The notes: generated by a model not told the origin, from the sequence alone. 64,000 bases of DNA from an uncultured Lachnospiraceae bacterium (GCA_934320845.1 CAKRFU010000007.1:65186-129185); one strand, 5' to 3'; shown: positions 27,799-37,718, numbered from the stretch's first letter. Made by a program: numbers and translations.

Positions 27799-28788
27799 AT
27801 GGCAAACTTTAATGACATTATCGGCCAGGAAAATATTAAAAAACATTTACAGACTGCTATCAAACTTGGCAATCTGTCACATGCATATATTATCAACGGA
27901 GAAGATGGCTCTGGCAGACAGACTTTGGCATCTGCACTTGCAAAAACACTTCAGTGCGAAAACCGTACTTCTGACGGCGATGCATGCGGTATATGTAAAT
28001 CATGCAAACAGGCAGAATCACACAATCATCCTGATATTATATATATCACTCATGACAAATCAAGCATAAGCGTAAATGATATCAGAGAACAATTAAACAA
28101 CGATATTTCCATCAAACCATACAGCAGTGAATATAAAATATATATAATTCCTGACGCAAACAAGATGACTGAACAGGCACAAAATGCACTTTTAAAAACA
28201 ATTGAAGAACCACCTGTATATGCTGTTATTATACTTCTTACAGAAAATGTGGACAGTCTTCTTCCTACAATACAATCACGCTGTGTAACACTTACCATGA
28301 ACCCATTAGACAAGGATGAAATTTGCAATTACCTTGTAAACAAACTTCAGATGGAAGATTCGCAGGCACAGATAGCAGCTAACTATTGTCAGGGAAATAT
28401 AGGAAAAGCAATACGATTTGCAAGTTCAAGTGATTTTATTGAAATGAAAAATCAGGTACTTAAACTTCTCAAAAATGTTGATTCAATGGATGTTCCTACC
28501 ATTATGGACACAATAAAAGAGTTTGCAAATCATAAAAATGATATAAATGACTATCTTGATCTTATGCTTTTGTGGTACCGTGATGTCCTTATGTTTAAAG
28601 TTACAAAAGATGCCAATCTTTTATTATACAGTGATGAATATTCAGCTATTTCAGAACAGGCAACAAAAAGAAATTACGAGGATATAGAAAATATCATAGC
28701 CGCAATTGATAAAGCAAAAGTTCGTCTCAATGCAAATGTAAATTTCGATGTCACAATCGAGTTAATGATTCTTGCAATGAAAGACTGA
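27799..28788 (+). CDS. holB: DNA polymerase III clamp-loader delta-prime subunit
   Basis: This 329-residue protein is the delta-prime subunit that helps open the DnaN clamp. It has the AAA+ fold, a zinc module with four Cys (CENRTSDGDACGICKSCK) and the SRC motif (IQSRCVTL). The P-loop is degenerate (GEDGSGRQT, no conserved Lys), as expected because delta-prime does not use ATP. CGGAGG lies before the start. It is followed by ricT. Confidence 0.93.
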   Translation: MANFNDIIGQENIKKHLQTAIKLGNLSHAYIINGEDGSGRQTLASALAKTLQCENRTSDGDACGICKSCKQAESHNHPDIIYITHDKSSISVNDIREQLNNDISIKPYSSEYKIYIIPDANKMTEQAQNALLKTIEEPPVYAVIILLTENVDSLLPTIQSRCVTLTMNPLDKDEICNYLVNKLQMEDSQAQIAANYCQGNIGKAIRFASSSDFIEMKNQVLKLLKNVDSMDVPTIMDTIKEFANHKNDINDYLDLMLLWYRDVLMFKVTKDANLLLYSDEYSAISEQATKRNYEDIENIIAAIDKAKVRLNANVNFDVTIELMILAMKD

Positions 28789-28796
28789 TTTTAATT

Positions 28797-28823
28797 GCTG
28801 GTTACATCTACGGTGTGACCGGC
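28797..28823 (+). other. Hairpin between holB and ricT
   Basis: A 10-bp stem with wobble pairs (GCTGGTTACA with TGTGACCGGC) is followed by TTAATTTT. It may slow or partly terminate transcription between the two genes. Confidence 0.45.
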
Positions 28824-28849
28824 AGTTAATTTTATATATGGAGGAAAAA

Positions 28850-30010
28850 ATGATTTTAATTATAGGCGTCAGATTCCGAAAATCAGGTAAGGTATACTAC
28901 TTTGACCCTACGAATCTTGACATAAATAAGGGTGACCATGTAATTGTAGAAACTGCCCGCGGAATTGAATATGGTCTTGTTGTTCTCGGTAAGAAAGAGG
29001 TGACAGATGATAAAGTAGTCCAGCCTTTAAAACCTGTTATCAGAATAGCAACAAATGAAGATGATAAAATAAATGCCGAAAATGAAGAGAAAGAAAAAGA
29101 AGCATTTGATATATGTCTTGAAAAAATTTCAAAACATGGGCTTGAAATGAAGCTTATCGATTCTGAATATACTTTTGACAAAAATAAGCTTCTCTTCTAT
29201 TTTACCGCCGATGGCAGAATAGATTTTAGAGAACTTGTAAAAGACCTTGCATCAATTTTCAGAACAAGGATTGAACTCAGACAAATAGGCGTGCGCGATG
29301 AGACAAAGCTTATTGGAGGAATAGGTATCTGCGGTAGACCTCTCTGCTGTCATACATTTCTCTCAGAATTTGCACCTGTTTCAATCAAGATGGCAAAAGA
29401 ACAAAATCTTTCTCTCAACCCAAGCAAAATCTCCGGTGTGTGCGGCAGACTTATGTGTTGTCTGAAAAACGAAGAAGAAGCCTATGAATATCTGAATGAG
29501 CGTCTTCCTCATATAAACGAAAGCGTTTCAACTTCAGACGGTTACAATGGCACTGTACAAAGTGTCAGCGTTCTTAAACAGCTTGTCAAAGTCGTTATAA
29601 CTAAAGAAAATGATGAAAAAGAAGTCAGAGAATACCATGTAGACGACCTTGAATTTGAAAAGAATGTAAAAAGAACATCTGCTTCACCGGGACTTACACT
29701 TCCAGATGAAGAACTTGACGAAAATGCGTTAAAAGAACTTGAGCAGATGGAAAAAGGTGATATTGAGGATCTTGCCGAAGAAAACGAGCAAAATAAGCCT
29801 AAAGCAAAACGCCAGCCAAAAAAGAATTTTAATAAACACAAAAAAAATTTTGAGCAAAAAGACAACCCTCACGATGCTTATCCTGAAAAAAAAGGCAAAC
29901 ATGGTAATCGTGAAAATTATCATCACACACAAAAGAATTTCCGTCGTGGCAATGGCAATAATAACAACGGTGGTTACAGCAACAACTACAATAATTTTAA
30001 ACCTGAATAG
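28850..30010 (+). CDS. ricT: RicT (YaaT) family PSP1-domain protein with long basic tail
   Basis: This 386-residue protein belongs to the RicT/YaaT (PSP1) family. In Bacillus, RicT with RicA and RicF forms a Fe-S complex that affects RNase Y, sporulation and competence. The conserved Cys-containing motifs are GIGICGRPLCCHTFL and GVCGRLMCCLKNEE. The last 110 residues are low-complexity, rich in Lys, Asn, Gly, Arg and Tyr, and are absent from short family members. The ATG at 28850 has GGAGG 5 bp upstream; an earlier in-frame ATG overlaps that site. Confidence 0.9.
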   Translation: MILIIGVRFRKSGKVYYFDPTNLDINKGDHVIVETARGIEYGLVVLGKKEVTDDKVVQPLKPVIRIATNEDDKINAENEEKEKEAFDICLEKISKHGLEMKLIDSEYTFDKNKLLFYFTADGRIDFRELVKDLASIFRTRIELRQIGVRDETKLIGGIGICGRPLCCHTFLSEFAPVSIKMAKEQNLSLNPSKISGVCGRLMCCLKNEEEAYEYLNERLPHINESVSTSDGYNGTVQSVSVLKQLVKVVITKENDEKEVREYHVDDLEFEKNVKRTSASPGLTLPDEELDENALKELEQMEKGDIEDLAEENEQNKPKAKRQPKKNFNKHKKNFEQKDNPHDAYPEKKGKHGNRENYHHTQKNFRRGNGNNNNGGYSNNYNNFKPE

Positions 30011-30019
30011 GAATTATAT

Positions 30020-30775
30020 ATGAACAATAATATACATTTAAAAAACGGTGAACGCCTTGATGATCTGCAATTAAACGATCTGCATATAATACAAAATCCC
30101 GAAAAATTCTGCTTTGGAATGGACGCTGTATTATTATCATCATTCGCCTCAAAAACCATACGGACAAATGACAATGTACTTGACCTTGGAACAGGCACAG
30201 GCATTCTTCCGATACTTCTTTCTGCAAAAACAAAAGCAAAACATTACAGTGCTCTTGAAATTCAGGAAGAAAGTGTTGATATGGCAAAAAGAAGTGTATT
30301 GCTAAATAATCTTGATAAAAAAATTGATATTGTAAACGGAGATATAAAAACAGCTTCACAAATTTTTGGTGCGGCTGTTTTTGATGCTGTTACAACAAAT
30401 CCACCATATATGAATGACAATCACGGCATCAAAAACCCTGATATGCCAAAGGCAATCGCAAGACATGAAATACTATGTACACTTGATGATATAGCAAGGG
30501 AAGCTTCAAAATTATTAAAAACAAGCGGACGCTTTTATATGGTTCACCGCCCATTCAGAATGACTGAAATTCTGTGCACACTAGCAAAATACAAACTTGA
30601 AACAAAACGAATATGTATGGTTCAGCCTTTTGTATCAAAAGAACCAAACATGGTTTTAATTGAAGCCGTAAAAAATGGAAAACCATTTGTTAAATTTGAA
30701 CCGCCGATAATCGTATATGATATTCCCGGTGTATATACAAACCAACTTTTAAATATATATGGAGGAATAGTATGA
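30020..30775 (+). CDS. trmN: tRNA1(Val) adenine(37)-N6-methyltransferase family protein
   Basis: This 251-residue Rossmann-fold methyltransferase corresponds to YabB/TrmN6. It shows the SAM site (VLDLGTGTGILPILLSAK) and the NPPY motif (TTNPPYMND) typical of amino-group methylation of adenine. The exact tRNA target is inferred from the family. The start follows AGGA. It overlaps rsmI by four bases, which suggests translational coupling, and the yazA gene found between these genes in Bacillus is absent. Confidence 0.88.
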   Translation: MNNNIHLKNGERLDDLQLNDLHIIQNPEKFCFGMDAVLLSSFASKTIRTNDNVLDLGTGTGILPILLSAKTKAKHYSALEIQEESVDMAKRSVLLNNLDKKIDIVNGDIKTASQIFGAAVFDAVTTNPPYMNDNHGIKNPDMPKAIARHEILCTLDDIAREASKLLKTSGRFYMVHRPFRMTEILCTLAKYKLETKRICMVQPFVSKEPNMVLIEAVKNGKPFVKFEPPIIVYDIPGVYTNQLLNIYGGIV

Positions 30776-31632
30776 CACAAAACACTTCCGAAACAGGAAC
30801 ACTTTATCTTTGTGCAACACCGATAGGCAATCTTGAAGATATGACTTTTAGAGTAATAAAAACACTTAAGGAAGTTGATTTGATTGCCGCTGAAGACACA
30901 CGAAACACAATAAAGCTGCTCAATCATTTTGAAATAAAAACACCAATGACAAGTTATCACGAATACAATAAAATAGATAAAGCCAAATACCTTGTTGAAA
31001 AAATGTTAAACGGAACAAATATTGCTCTTGTAACAGACGCCGGTACACCGGGTATTTCAGACCCCGGAGAAGAAATCGTAAAACAGTCTTACCAGGCAGG
31101 CATAACCGTCACATCTCTCCCCGGAGCATGTGCATGCATTACTGCACTTACTTTATCCGGACTCTCAACAAGACGTTTTTCATTTGAAGCTTTTCTTCCA
31201 ACAGATAAAAAAGAAAGAAAACTCATTCTTGATTCTCTCAAGACTGAAACACGTACAACTATAATATATGAAGCTCCGCATCACTTGAAATCAACATTAG
31301 CAGAGCTTTATTCATATATAGGAAACCGTAAAATAACACTTTGCAGAGAGCTCACCAAAATGCATGAAACAATTCAGCAGATGACACTTGAATCTGCAAT
31401 AGAATACTACAATACAACAGCTCCTAAAGGCGAATATGTTATGGTTATAGAAGGTATTTCCCACAAACAACTTGAAGAACAATCTATTCAGGAATGGGAA
31501 AAAATAACCATTCAAGAACATATGGATATATATCTTACACAGGGCATGGATAAAAAATCTGCAATGAAACAAGTTGCAGCCGACAGAGGAATACCAAAAC
31601 GTGAAGTATATAATTCACTATTAAATAACTGA
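30772..31632 (+). CDS. rsmI: 16S rRNA (cytidine-1402-2'-O)-methyltransferase
   Basis: This 286-residue tetrapyrrole-methylase-fold enzyme methylates C1402 of 16S rRNA in the decoding site. The N-terminal pattern GTLYLCATPIGNLEDMTFR, AAEDTRNTIKLLNHF and the VTDAGTPGISDPG loop are diagnostic. The start has GGAGG 6 bp upstream. It is the last gene of the tmk-rsmI block. Confidence 0.95.
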   Translation: MTQNTSETGTLYLCATPIGNLEDMTFRVIKTLKEVDLIAAEDTRNTIKLLNHFEIKTPMTSYHEYNKIDKAKYLVEKMLNGTNIALVTDAGTPGISDPGEEIVKQSYQAGITVTSLPGACACITALTLSGLSTRRFSFEAFLPTDKKERKLILDSLKTETRTTIIYEAPHHLKSTLAELYSYIGNRKITLCRELTKMHETIQQMTLESAIEYYNTTAPKGEYVMVIEGISHKQLEEQSIQEWEKITIQEHMDIYLTQGMDKKSAMKQVAADRGIPKREVYNSLLNN

Positions 31633-31635
31633 TAA

Positions 31636-32040
31636 CTATTTTCTGTTTTTACTTTTAATGCAGGCGTGTCTGTTTTTTCTGTAAACAATCACGCCGATTA
31701 AAAGAGCATAGATTAACAAATCACCGTTTTTATCCACAAAAAAATTATTATTCTGCTGTTCATCGTTATATTTTTCTGCTACTTTTCTAACAATACCATC
31801 TACAAACATTGTATCAGGAAGTTCATCAAACATTGGGCTGTCTTCATATTCGTATTTATCACACTCGTCATTTATATATTTTAGTATAACCCTTAACTCC
31901 ATCGGCATAATATAGTCATACTTATATTCGTCTCCCTGTTCCATGCCACACAAACATCCGTTACCATTTAATACTTCCTCTGCCGCTAAAGGCATCATAT
32001 TTCCATTCATATACATTTCATTTAATATGTTTTTTTTCAT
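31636..32040 (-). CDS. Small hypothetical protein with C-terminal membrane segment
   Basis: This 134-residue protein has a Cys- and Met-rich start (NGNGCLCGMEQG), an acidic middle and a hydrophobic segment near residues 108-122 followed by a strongly basic tail. That layout looks like a tail-anchored membrane protein. I do not recognise a family. The ribosome binding site is weak. It converges on rsmI with only 3 bp between stop codons. It could be a spurious frame, although the layout argues for a real gene. Confidence 0.55.
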   Translation of the reverse strand: MKKNILNEMYMNGNMMPLAAEEVLNGNGCLCGMEQGDEYKYDYIMPMELRVILKYINDECDKYEYEDSPMFDELPDTMFVDGIVRKVAEKYNDEQQNNNFFVDKNGDLLIYALLIGVIVYRKNRHACIKSKNRK

Positions 32041-32197
32041 AAAAATACACCATCAAATATTTTCTCTACATTATATGCTTAAGATTTTATTAAGTTCATT
32101 GCATTTTGCCCAAGATATCCAAAAACAATCTTGCGTGTATGGTTTTTTCATACTATACTAATTTATTGAATAACATATTTTATTTAGGAGGACAATT

Positions 32198-34714
32198 TTG
32201 AAACATTTATATAAAGCAGTAGCATTATTTTTATTATTTGGAGTGTCTGTTTTTCTCTTTAGAAAGATGATTCCTGAAGCATCTGTCGGAACGTCAAGCG
32301 CAACAGAACTTCAGACAGCAACATTTCCAATAATGTATCTTCAACTCGGAAACGATTACACCATAAATACACTTCACGGCTACAGCAGTGAATTAAACAG
32401 TTCATCAGTAAGAGACTCAATTACTCCTCTCTCATCGGACAAATCATTCTATATAAAATTAAAAGAAAACAAATTAAAAATAAAAAAGCTTACTTACAAT
32501 TTAAAAGACATAGCAAACAACAGGGTAATAGAAACAAATACTCTTACTGCATTTGATTTAAAAAACGGTTATAAAACACTAAAAATAAAATTGTCTGAAA
32601 GTATTGATACGAGCACCGAATATGGAATGTGTTTTACCCTTACAACAAGCATGAGTAAAAAAATATATTTTTATACACGCATAAAGTATTATGATGATAC
32701 TGATTTCTTTTTAAAACAGAAATTAGAGTTTGTCACTAATTTTCACAATGCCACATTTAAACACAATAAGAAATTTAAATATCAGAGTTATCTTGAAAGT
32801 AATACTTCAAGTAATTCATCATATGCAAACGTAGATATAAATTCCTCTCCTGAGCTTGTTACATGGGGCAAATTAAACCCCAAAGTTATTTCTGAAACAA
32901 TTCCTACAATAAAGGAAATAAACGTCGAAACGGCGGCTATCCAGTATCAGTACTATGTGCGTGCAAAAACCTCATCAGGCAATGAAACATTTCTTATAAA
33001 AGAGTTTTACAGAGTCCGATATTCAGGCGGCAGAATTTATCTTCTTTATTTTAAAAGAAATATGGAAGCTGATTTTAACCCAAAATTAATTTCAGTCAAA
33101 AAGAGCCAATTTAAAATAGGAATAACAAACGAGCAAAATTTTGATATTACAACAAACGAAAAAGCAAATGAAGTTGCATTTGTGCGTAACGGTTCTTTGT
33201 GGTACTACAATTTAGACCAGAACATACTTCATGAAGTCTTCAGTTTTTCCCAAGAGAAAACAGACTATCTGAGAGACTGCTATGACCAGCACAATATAAA
33301 AATACTTAATTTTGATAACAAAAATACCATAAATTTTGTGGTTTACGGCTATATGAACTGCGGTGATTATGAGGGACGTGTAGGTATTATACTTTACAAC
33401 TATAACCCATCAAAAAATTTGATTACCGAACGTGTATACATTCCGCTTGAGACAACTTACCAGCAGTTAAAAGAAGACTTTGGCAAATATTGTTATGTAA
33501 GTAAACAAAATATTTTCTATTTCTCCATAAATGATGTCGTATATGCTTACAATATATCATCAAGAAAATATGAAATACTAACAAAAAATGCCACTAAAGA
33601 CAATTTTTCAATGATGCAGGACGCAAAATGTTTTGTATGGTCAAACGCTTCAAGTTCCGATTATGCCGAAAAGATTACTATATTAAATCTTGATACCGCA
33701 AAAAAACTCGAAGTAACGGCAAAATCAAGACAAAGTATTGTAGTTCTCGGCACAATTGATGCCAATGTAGTTTACGGATTTGTGAGAAACAAAGATATTT
33801 ATGAAAACAGCAGCGGTGAACTCGTTCAGCCTGCCTACAAACTTGTAATATCCGATTGCAACGGTAATATACTGAGAGAATATCAAAATAAAGGAATTTA
33901 CGTTATTTCTGCAACAGTTGATGATAATGTCATACGATTAAAAAGAGTACGCAAATCAGGAAATGGTTTTAAGTCTACCAACTCCGACAGCATACTTAAC
34001 CAAAAGAAAAAAGTTACAACAACTATCCATGTTGCAAAAAGAGTTACAAATCAGTCACTCACTGAAAAATATATATGCATGCCTACAGGTTATACTATTA
34101 AACAAATACCTGCAATACAAAAATCGAAGCATGTAATGGTAACTGAAAATACAACATTGCATCTTTCAGAACCAGACGATACGCCTATAAAATATTATAT
34201 ATATGCTTATGGTCAAATTACAGCCAGCTCTACAAATGCTGCTAAAGCAATTAGAAAAGCTGATGAGCAAATGGGTGTTGTAATGGATAATAAAACACAT
34301 CTTATCTGGGAACGTGGCGGAAAGTTCCTATCAAAAGAAGTATCAGGTATGTCTTATCCTTCAACATCTGACAGCATAAAAGGCTCAGCATTTATGCTAA
34401 TGCAAGCAGCTCAGGCACAAATAGAAGAATCAAAAATCAATGGCAGCTCGTTAATGTCAATGCTTAAAAAGCAAATTGAACAGCCGGTTGACCTCACAGG
34501 ATGTACACTAGATGAAATTCTCTATTTTGTCAGCAGCGGAAAACCTGTCGCCGGTATGTTAAATTCTTCTCATGCTGTAGTAATAACAGGATACACTGGA
34601 AGCACAGTTACATGGCTTGACCCGGTAACACACAAAAAGACAACATCATCACTTAATTCAGCCGACAGCACATTTAAAGATGCCGGATATGTATTTGTAA
34701 GTTATATAAATTAA
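32198..34714 (+). CDS. Exported protein with beta-propeller-like middle and degenerate C39-like peptidase domain
   Basis: This 838-residue protein starts at TTG (32198), with GGAGG 6 bp upstream, and has an N-terminal anchor or signal (hydrophobic residues 7-21). The middle (about 290-640) is full of Trp/Tyr beta strands that look like a propeller. The C-terminal 150 residues match the pattern of C39-like (papain-fold) domains: His792 in SSHAVVITGY and Asp808 in VTWLDPVT are kept. The place of the catalytic Cys is occupied by SIKGSAFMLM (726-735), so it is probably not an active protease. The only Cys nearby, Cys769, is at the wrong place. It is monocistronic and ends in a terminator. Confidence 0.78.
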   Translation: MKHLYKAVALFLLFGVSVFLFRKMIPEASVGTSSATELQTATFPIMYLQLGNDYTINTLHGYSSELNSSSVRDSITPLSSDKSFYIKLKENKLKIKKLTYNLKDIANNRVIETNTLTAFDLKNGYKTLKIKLSESIDTSTEYGMCFTLTTSMSKKIYFYTRIKYYDDTDFFLKQKLEFVTNFHNATFKHNKKFKYQSYLESNTSSNSSYANVDINSSPELVTWGKLNPKVISETIPTIKEINVETAAIQYQYYVRAKTSSGNETFLIKEFYRVRYSGGRIYLLYFKRNMEADFNPKLISVKKSQFKIGITNEQNFDITTNEKANEVAFVRNGSLWYYNLDQNILHEVFSFSQEKTDYLRDCYDQHNIKILNFDNKNTINFVVYGYMNCGDYEGRVGIILYNYNPSKNLITERVYIPLETTYQQLKEDFGKYCYVSKQNIFYFSINDVVYAYNISSRKYEILTKNATKDNFSMMQDAKCFVWSNASSSDYAEKITILNLDTAKKLEVTAKSRQSIVVLGTIDANVVYGFVRNKDIYENSSGELVQPAYKLVISDCNGNILREYQNKGIYVISATVDDNVIRLKRVRKSGNGFKSTNSDSILNQKKKVTTTIHVAKRVTNQSLTEKYICMPTGYTIKQIPAIQKSKHVMVTENTTLHLSEPDDTPIKYYIYAYGQITASSTNAAKAIRKADEQMGVVMDNKTHLIWERGGKFLSKEVSGMSYPSTSDSIKGSAFMLMQAAQAQIEESKINGSSLMSMLKKQIEQPVDLTGCTLDEILYFVSSGKPVAGMLNSSHAVVITGYTGSTVTWLDPVTHKKTTSSLNSADSTFKDAGYVFVSYIN

Positions 34715-34755
34715 AAAATTTGAGGTTTGAAGTTATACGCAACACATTTTTTACC

Positions 34756-34800
34756 AAAAAGAAACAGTCTGATTTTTATCCGGACTGTTTCTCTTTTATT
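34756..34800 (+). terminator. Intrinsic terminator after the C39-like gene
   Basis: An 11-bp stem (AAGAAACAGTC, GACTGTTTCTC region; 13-nt loop) is followed by T-rich sequence. It separates the gene from the three-gene operon downstream. Confidence 0.75.
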
Positions 34801-34920
34801 GTAACTTTTTAACAAAAAAAAATATAATTTTTGTTATTTTTGACACTGGAAAAATAATTAAAAACATATTAGAATGTGAAACATCTTAATTTTATTATTT
34901 GATGTGTGGAAAGGAATACT

Positions 34921-36147
34921 ATGAAGCACCGCACACATTTATATAAAACATACCATTATTTTCGAAAAATATTTCAAGCTAAATCACACCATACATTCAT
35001 ATCAGTAACGCTGATATTTAGTTTGATTTTCACTATAACATTGTTAATGTTTTTCTATGTTGTATCCGAAAAAACCTCAGCGAAAAACTCTATTTTTGAC
35101 TCAGACAAAAAAACACAAATTATCAATATATCCCACAACAAACTGACTCAGTCATTCAAATTAAACAAAGATATTATATACAATGACACTTTAAACAAAT
35201 CATCAATAAACTTTTATTATATAAACAGCCCTAATCCTGATTATACATTATATATTAAATGTCCCAGTGAAACCATTTCACAGAAATATATCCAAATATT
35301 CGACAGCACATACAGAGAACTGAAGTATAAATTACAGAAGAAATCATCCTATTTATGTATCAATTTAAATACCCCGCTGTCTGACATGTCAGATAAAACA
35401 TGTATATATATTTCTATAGGCAACACATCTACCGCCAATAATAAAATATATATTCTTTACACAAAACCTGAAAAAGCAAAACTAAAAAGTAACACACAAA
35501 AAGGCACTACCCAAAAATTCCAAAATAGTCACAAGCCAAATAGCGAAAAAAATAGCACCACTAAACATAGCACATCAAACAAATTCAAAACCGGAGATAA
35601 AATTAAGAAAACACAGACAAACAAAAATACCAATAAAAAACATAATAATGTATCCCCAAAAACAACTAACAGCAATAACCATAAAATAAATAAAGCAACT
35701 CAAATTAAAACACCACGCACACAGCCTGTCAAAATAAATATACGCAAAAATAAGAAACCAAAAATTACCACAAAAAAACATACCGCTAAAACCAATACTA
35801 AAAATCATACAGCTAATAGCCATTCCAAAAAGAATACAGCTACCAGAAACAAACATAAAACAAATAAAAACACATCAAATAATAAGCAACTCAAATTAAA
35901 AGGAATTTCACTTTCAAAACATTATATTTTATTAAAAAAAGAAAATTCTCTGTATTTAAATTTTGCTACCCAACCTGCAAATTTACATGGCTATAAATGC
36001 ATCTGGACAACTACCAATCCTAAAGTTGCATCTGTTTCTTTTGGGAAAATAACAGCAAAATCTTCAGGACTAGCTATTATAAAATTAAAGGTAATTCACA
36101 ATAAAGTTGTCAAAACATCAACTTGTACCGTGCGTGTCACAATATAA
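34921..36147 (+). CDS. Membrane-anchored Lys/Asn/Thr-rich protein with C-terminal Ig-like domain
   Basis: This 408-residue protein has an N-terminal membrane span (residues 27-50, IFSLIFTITLLMFFYVV region), then an outside region of about 110 residues that is beta-rich. A 150-residue low-complexity stretch follows, made almost only of Lys, Asn, Thr, Ser and His. The last 85 residues are an Ig-like Big_2 module (YKCIWTTTNPKVASVS, then KITAKSSGLAIIKLKV). The ATG at 34921 has AAGGA 5 bp upstream. The low-complexity part probably works as an extended spacer through the cell wall. It is the first gene of an operon with the kinase gene (17 bp). Confidence 0.8.
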   Translation: MKHRTHLYKTYHYFRKIFQAKSHHTFISVTLIFSLIFTITLLMFFYVVSEKTSAKNSIFDSDKKTQIINISHNKLTQSFKLNKDIIYNDTLNKSSINFYYINSPNPDYTLYIKCPSETISQKYIQIFDSTYRELKYKLQKKSSYLCINLNTPLSDMSDKTCIYISIGNTSTANNKIYILYTKPEKAKLKSNTQKGTTQKFQNSHKPNSEKNSTTKHSTSNKFKTGDKIKKTQTNKNTNKKHNNVSPKTTNSNNHKINKATQIKTPRTQPVKINIRKNKKPKITTKKHTAKTNTKNHTANSHSKKNTATRNKHKTNKNTSNNKQLKLKGISLSKHYILLKKENSLYLNFATQPANLHGYKCIWTTTNPKVASVSFGKITAKSSGLAIIKLKVIHNKVVKTSTCTVRVTI

Positions 36148-36164
36148 AAAGAAACGAGGTTACC

Positions 36165-37718
36165 ATGACAAAAAAAAATGAGACTATTACAGAAAAAAGA
36201 AATAAGTCTGTCATAGCAAAAAAACTTTTACCAAATAAAATTAAAAAAATTGTTTTCTCTTCTGAAAACATTTATGTTTCAAATAATACATGTGTATTAA
36301 AAATTTTTGATAAAAACAATAATATAAAAATATTAAAAATATCCGCTTACAATGAGGATGAATATAGACTACTTATGATTTTAAAGCGGTCGGACAATAA
36401 ATATTTATTAAAGCCGGAAATAATCCAAAAGCAAAATGGATTTATTTATGCTGTTTTTCCATATAAAAAAACATTTATAGAACACTTATCTTCAAATAAT
36501 TTTACTTTTAATAATTTAATCAATTTATCAATTGACTTGTGCCTTGGAGTAATTTTTATGCACAAAAACAAGTTTATTCATCTGGATATTTCTCCCGATA
36601 ATATTTTTGTAAATGATGATAATTCTTTTTGTATAGGTGACTACTCTTCCGTACAAAAAACAAACAAAAAAAATAAACACGCTAACTTGTATTCAACTCC
36701 CGGTTTCTCACCTCCCGAGTTTAATTCACTGTCAGCTGGATCTCAAACAATTATCAATGAATTGTCAGATGAATATTCCATAGCAAAAATTATTCTTTCA
36801 ATATGCAATATGCATAATAAAAAAATTATTGATAATAATACTAATACTAACGAACAAACTAAAATTGATAATAAATTTATTAGTATAATAAATAAAGCCT
36901 GTTCAGAAGTTCAAACTTTCAGATATGCATCGGTATATGAATTTAAAAATGCTCTGGTAACATACGAGCAAAAAACTAAAACAACAACAGATACATATAA
37001 CTTTAAACTTAATATAAATACTTCCGGAAACTTATTTGATAACTTGAAAACAATACCAATAACAAAAAAAGTTGATAATACTTGCAAAGATAAACTTATT
37101 ACATTTTTTAACACCCCAGCATTTATTACAATAGCAATACTTCTTGCTATACTGCTACCATGTGCAGTATTGTATAATATATTTTTTATTTCAAATACAA
37201 CAGCAGTAACCATGACACCTCAAGCTGAAATTGTCACTGTTACCAAAGCCCCTGCCACATTACATCTTGAAGAAATTGATGTAAAACAAAATATTATAAC
37301 ATCAATTTCAATTAACATATTAAATAATATTACCGGCAATAATATTGATGCAGCTTCATTAAAAATATTATCTGCAAATGACAATTCCATCACCAATATA
37401 ACTGGAATTACTGCTTTTAAAAATATTGAAGAACTTTATCTTTCTTCAAATAAAATAACAAATATTGATGCTTTGACTAAATTAAAAAAACTAAACACTT
37501 TAGTTATCTCATCAAATTCAATTGACAACATCAATATGCTGTCTCAAATGCAAATGCTTAGAAATCTTGATTTATCATACAACCAAAAAATCAAAAATAT
37601 AGAACCGATTTTAAAATTAAAATCACTCAGACTACTATGTATAACCAATACGGGCATTACACAAAAAGATATTTTAAGATTAAAGAAAGAGCTTCCATAT
37701 TGTGAAATAATATATTAA
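36165..37718 (+). CDS. Receptor-like protein kinase: cytoplasmic kinase, one membrane span, extracellular leucine-rich repeats
   Basis: This 517-residue protein has an N-terminal eukaryotic-like kinase domain (about 25-265). The Lys of the VAIK motif is probably Lys58 (ILKIS), the helix-C Glu is Glu64 or Glu66, the catalytic loop is HLDISPDN at 139-146 (Asp141, Asn146), the metal-binding Asp is Asp159 (GDY) and the APE motif is PPE (183-185). A clear glycine loop is missing and the catalytic-loop Lys is Ser143. One membrane span lies at 317-343. Outside, four leucine-rich repeats of 22 residues (399-487) resemble SDS22/internalin repeats (IEELYLSSNKITNID). The ATG at 36165 has GAGG upstream. 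Function is probably signalling across the membrane; activity is unproven. Confidence 0.85.
   Translation: MTKKNETITEKRNKSVIAKKLLPNKIKKIVFSSENIYVSNNTCVLKIFDKNNNIKILKISAYNEDEYRLLMILKRSDNKYLLKPEIIQKQNGFIYAVFPYKKTFIEHLSSNNFTFNNLINLSIDLCLGVIFMHKNKFIHLDISPDNIFVNDDNSFCIGDYSSVQKTNKKNKHANLYSTPGFSPPEFNSLSAGSQTIINELSDEYSIAKIILSICNMHNKKIIDNNTNTNEQTKIDNKFISIINKACSEVQTFRYASVYEFKNALVTYEQKTKTTTDTYNFKLNINTSGNLFDNLKTIPITKKVDNTCKDKLITFFNTPAFITIAILLAILLPCAVLYNIFFISNTTAVTMTPQAEIVTVTKAPATLHLEEIDVKQNIITSISINILNNITGNNIDAASLKILSANDNSITNITGITAFKNIEELYLSSNKITNIDALTKLKKLNTLVISSNSIDNINMLSQMQMLRNLDLSYNQKIKNIEPILKLKSLRLLCITNTGITQKDILRLKKELPYCEIIY

Noticed and set aside
35470..35890. Degraded or frameshifted gene because of extreme Lys/Asn/Thr content
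   Set aside because: The frame is open throughout and leads into an intact Ig-like module, so it is a low-complexity spacer in a real protein.
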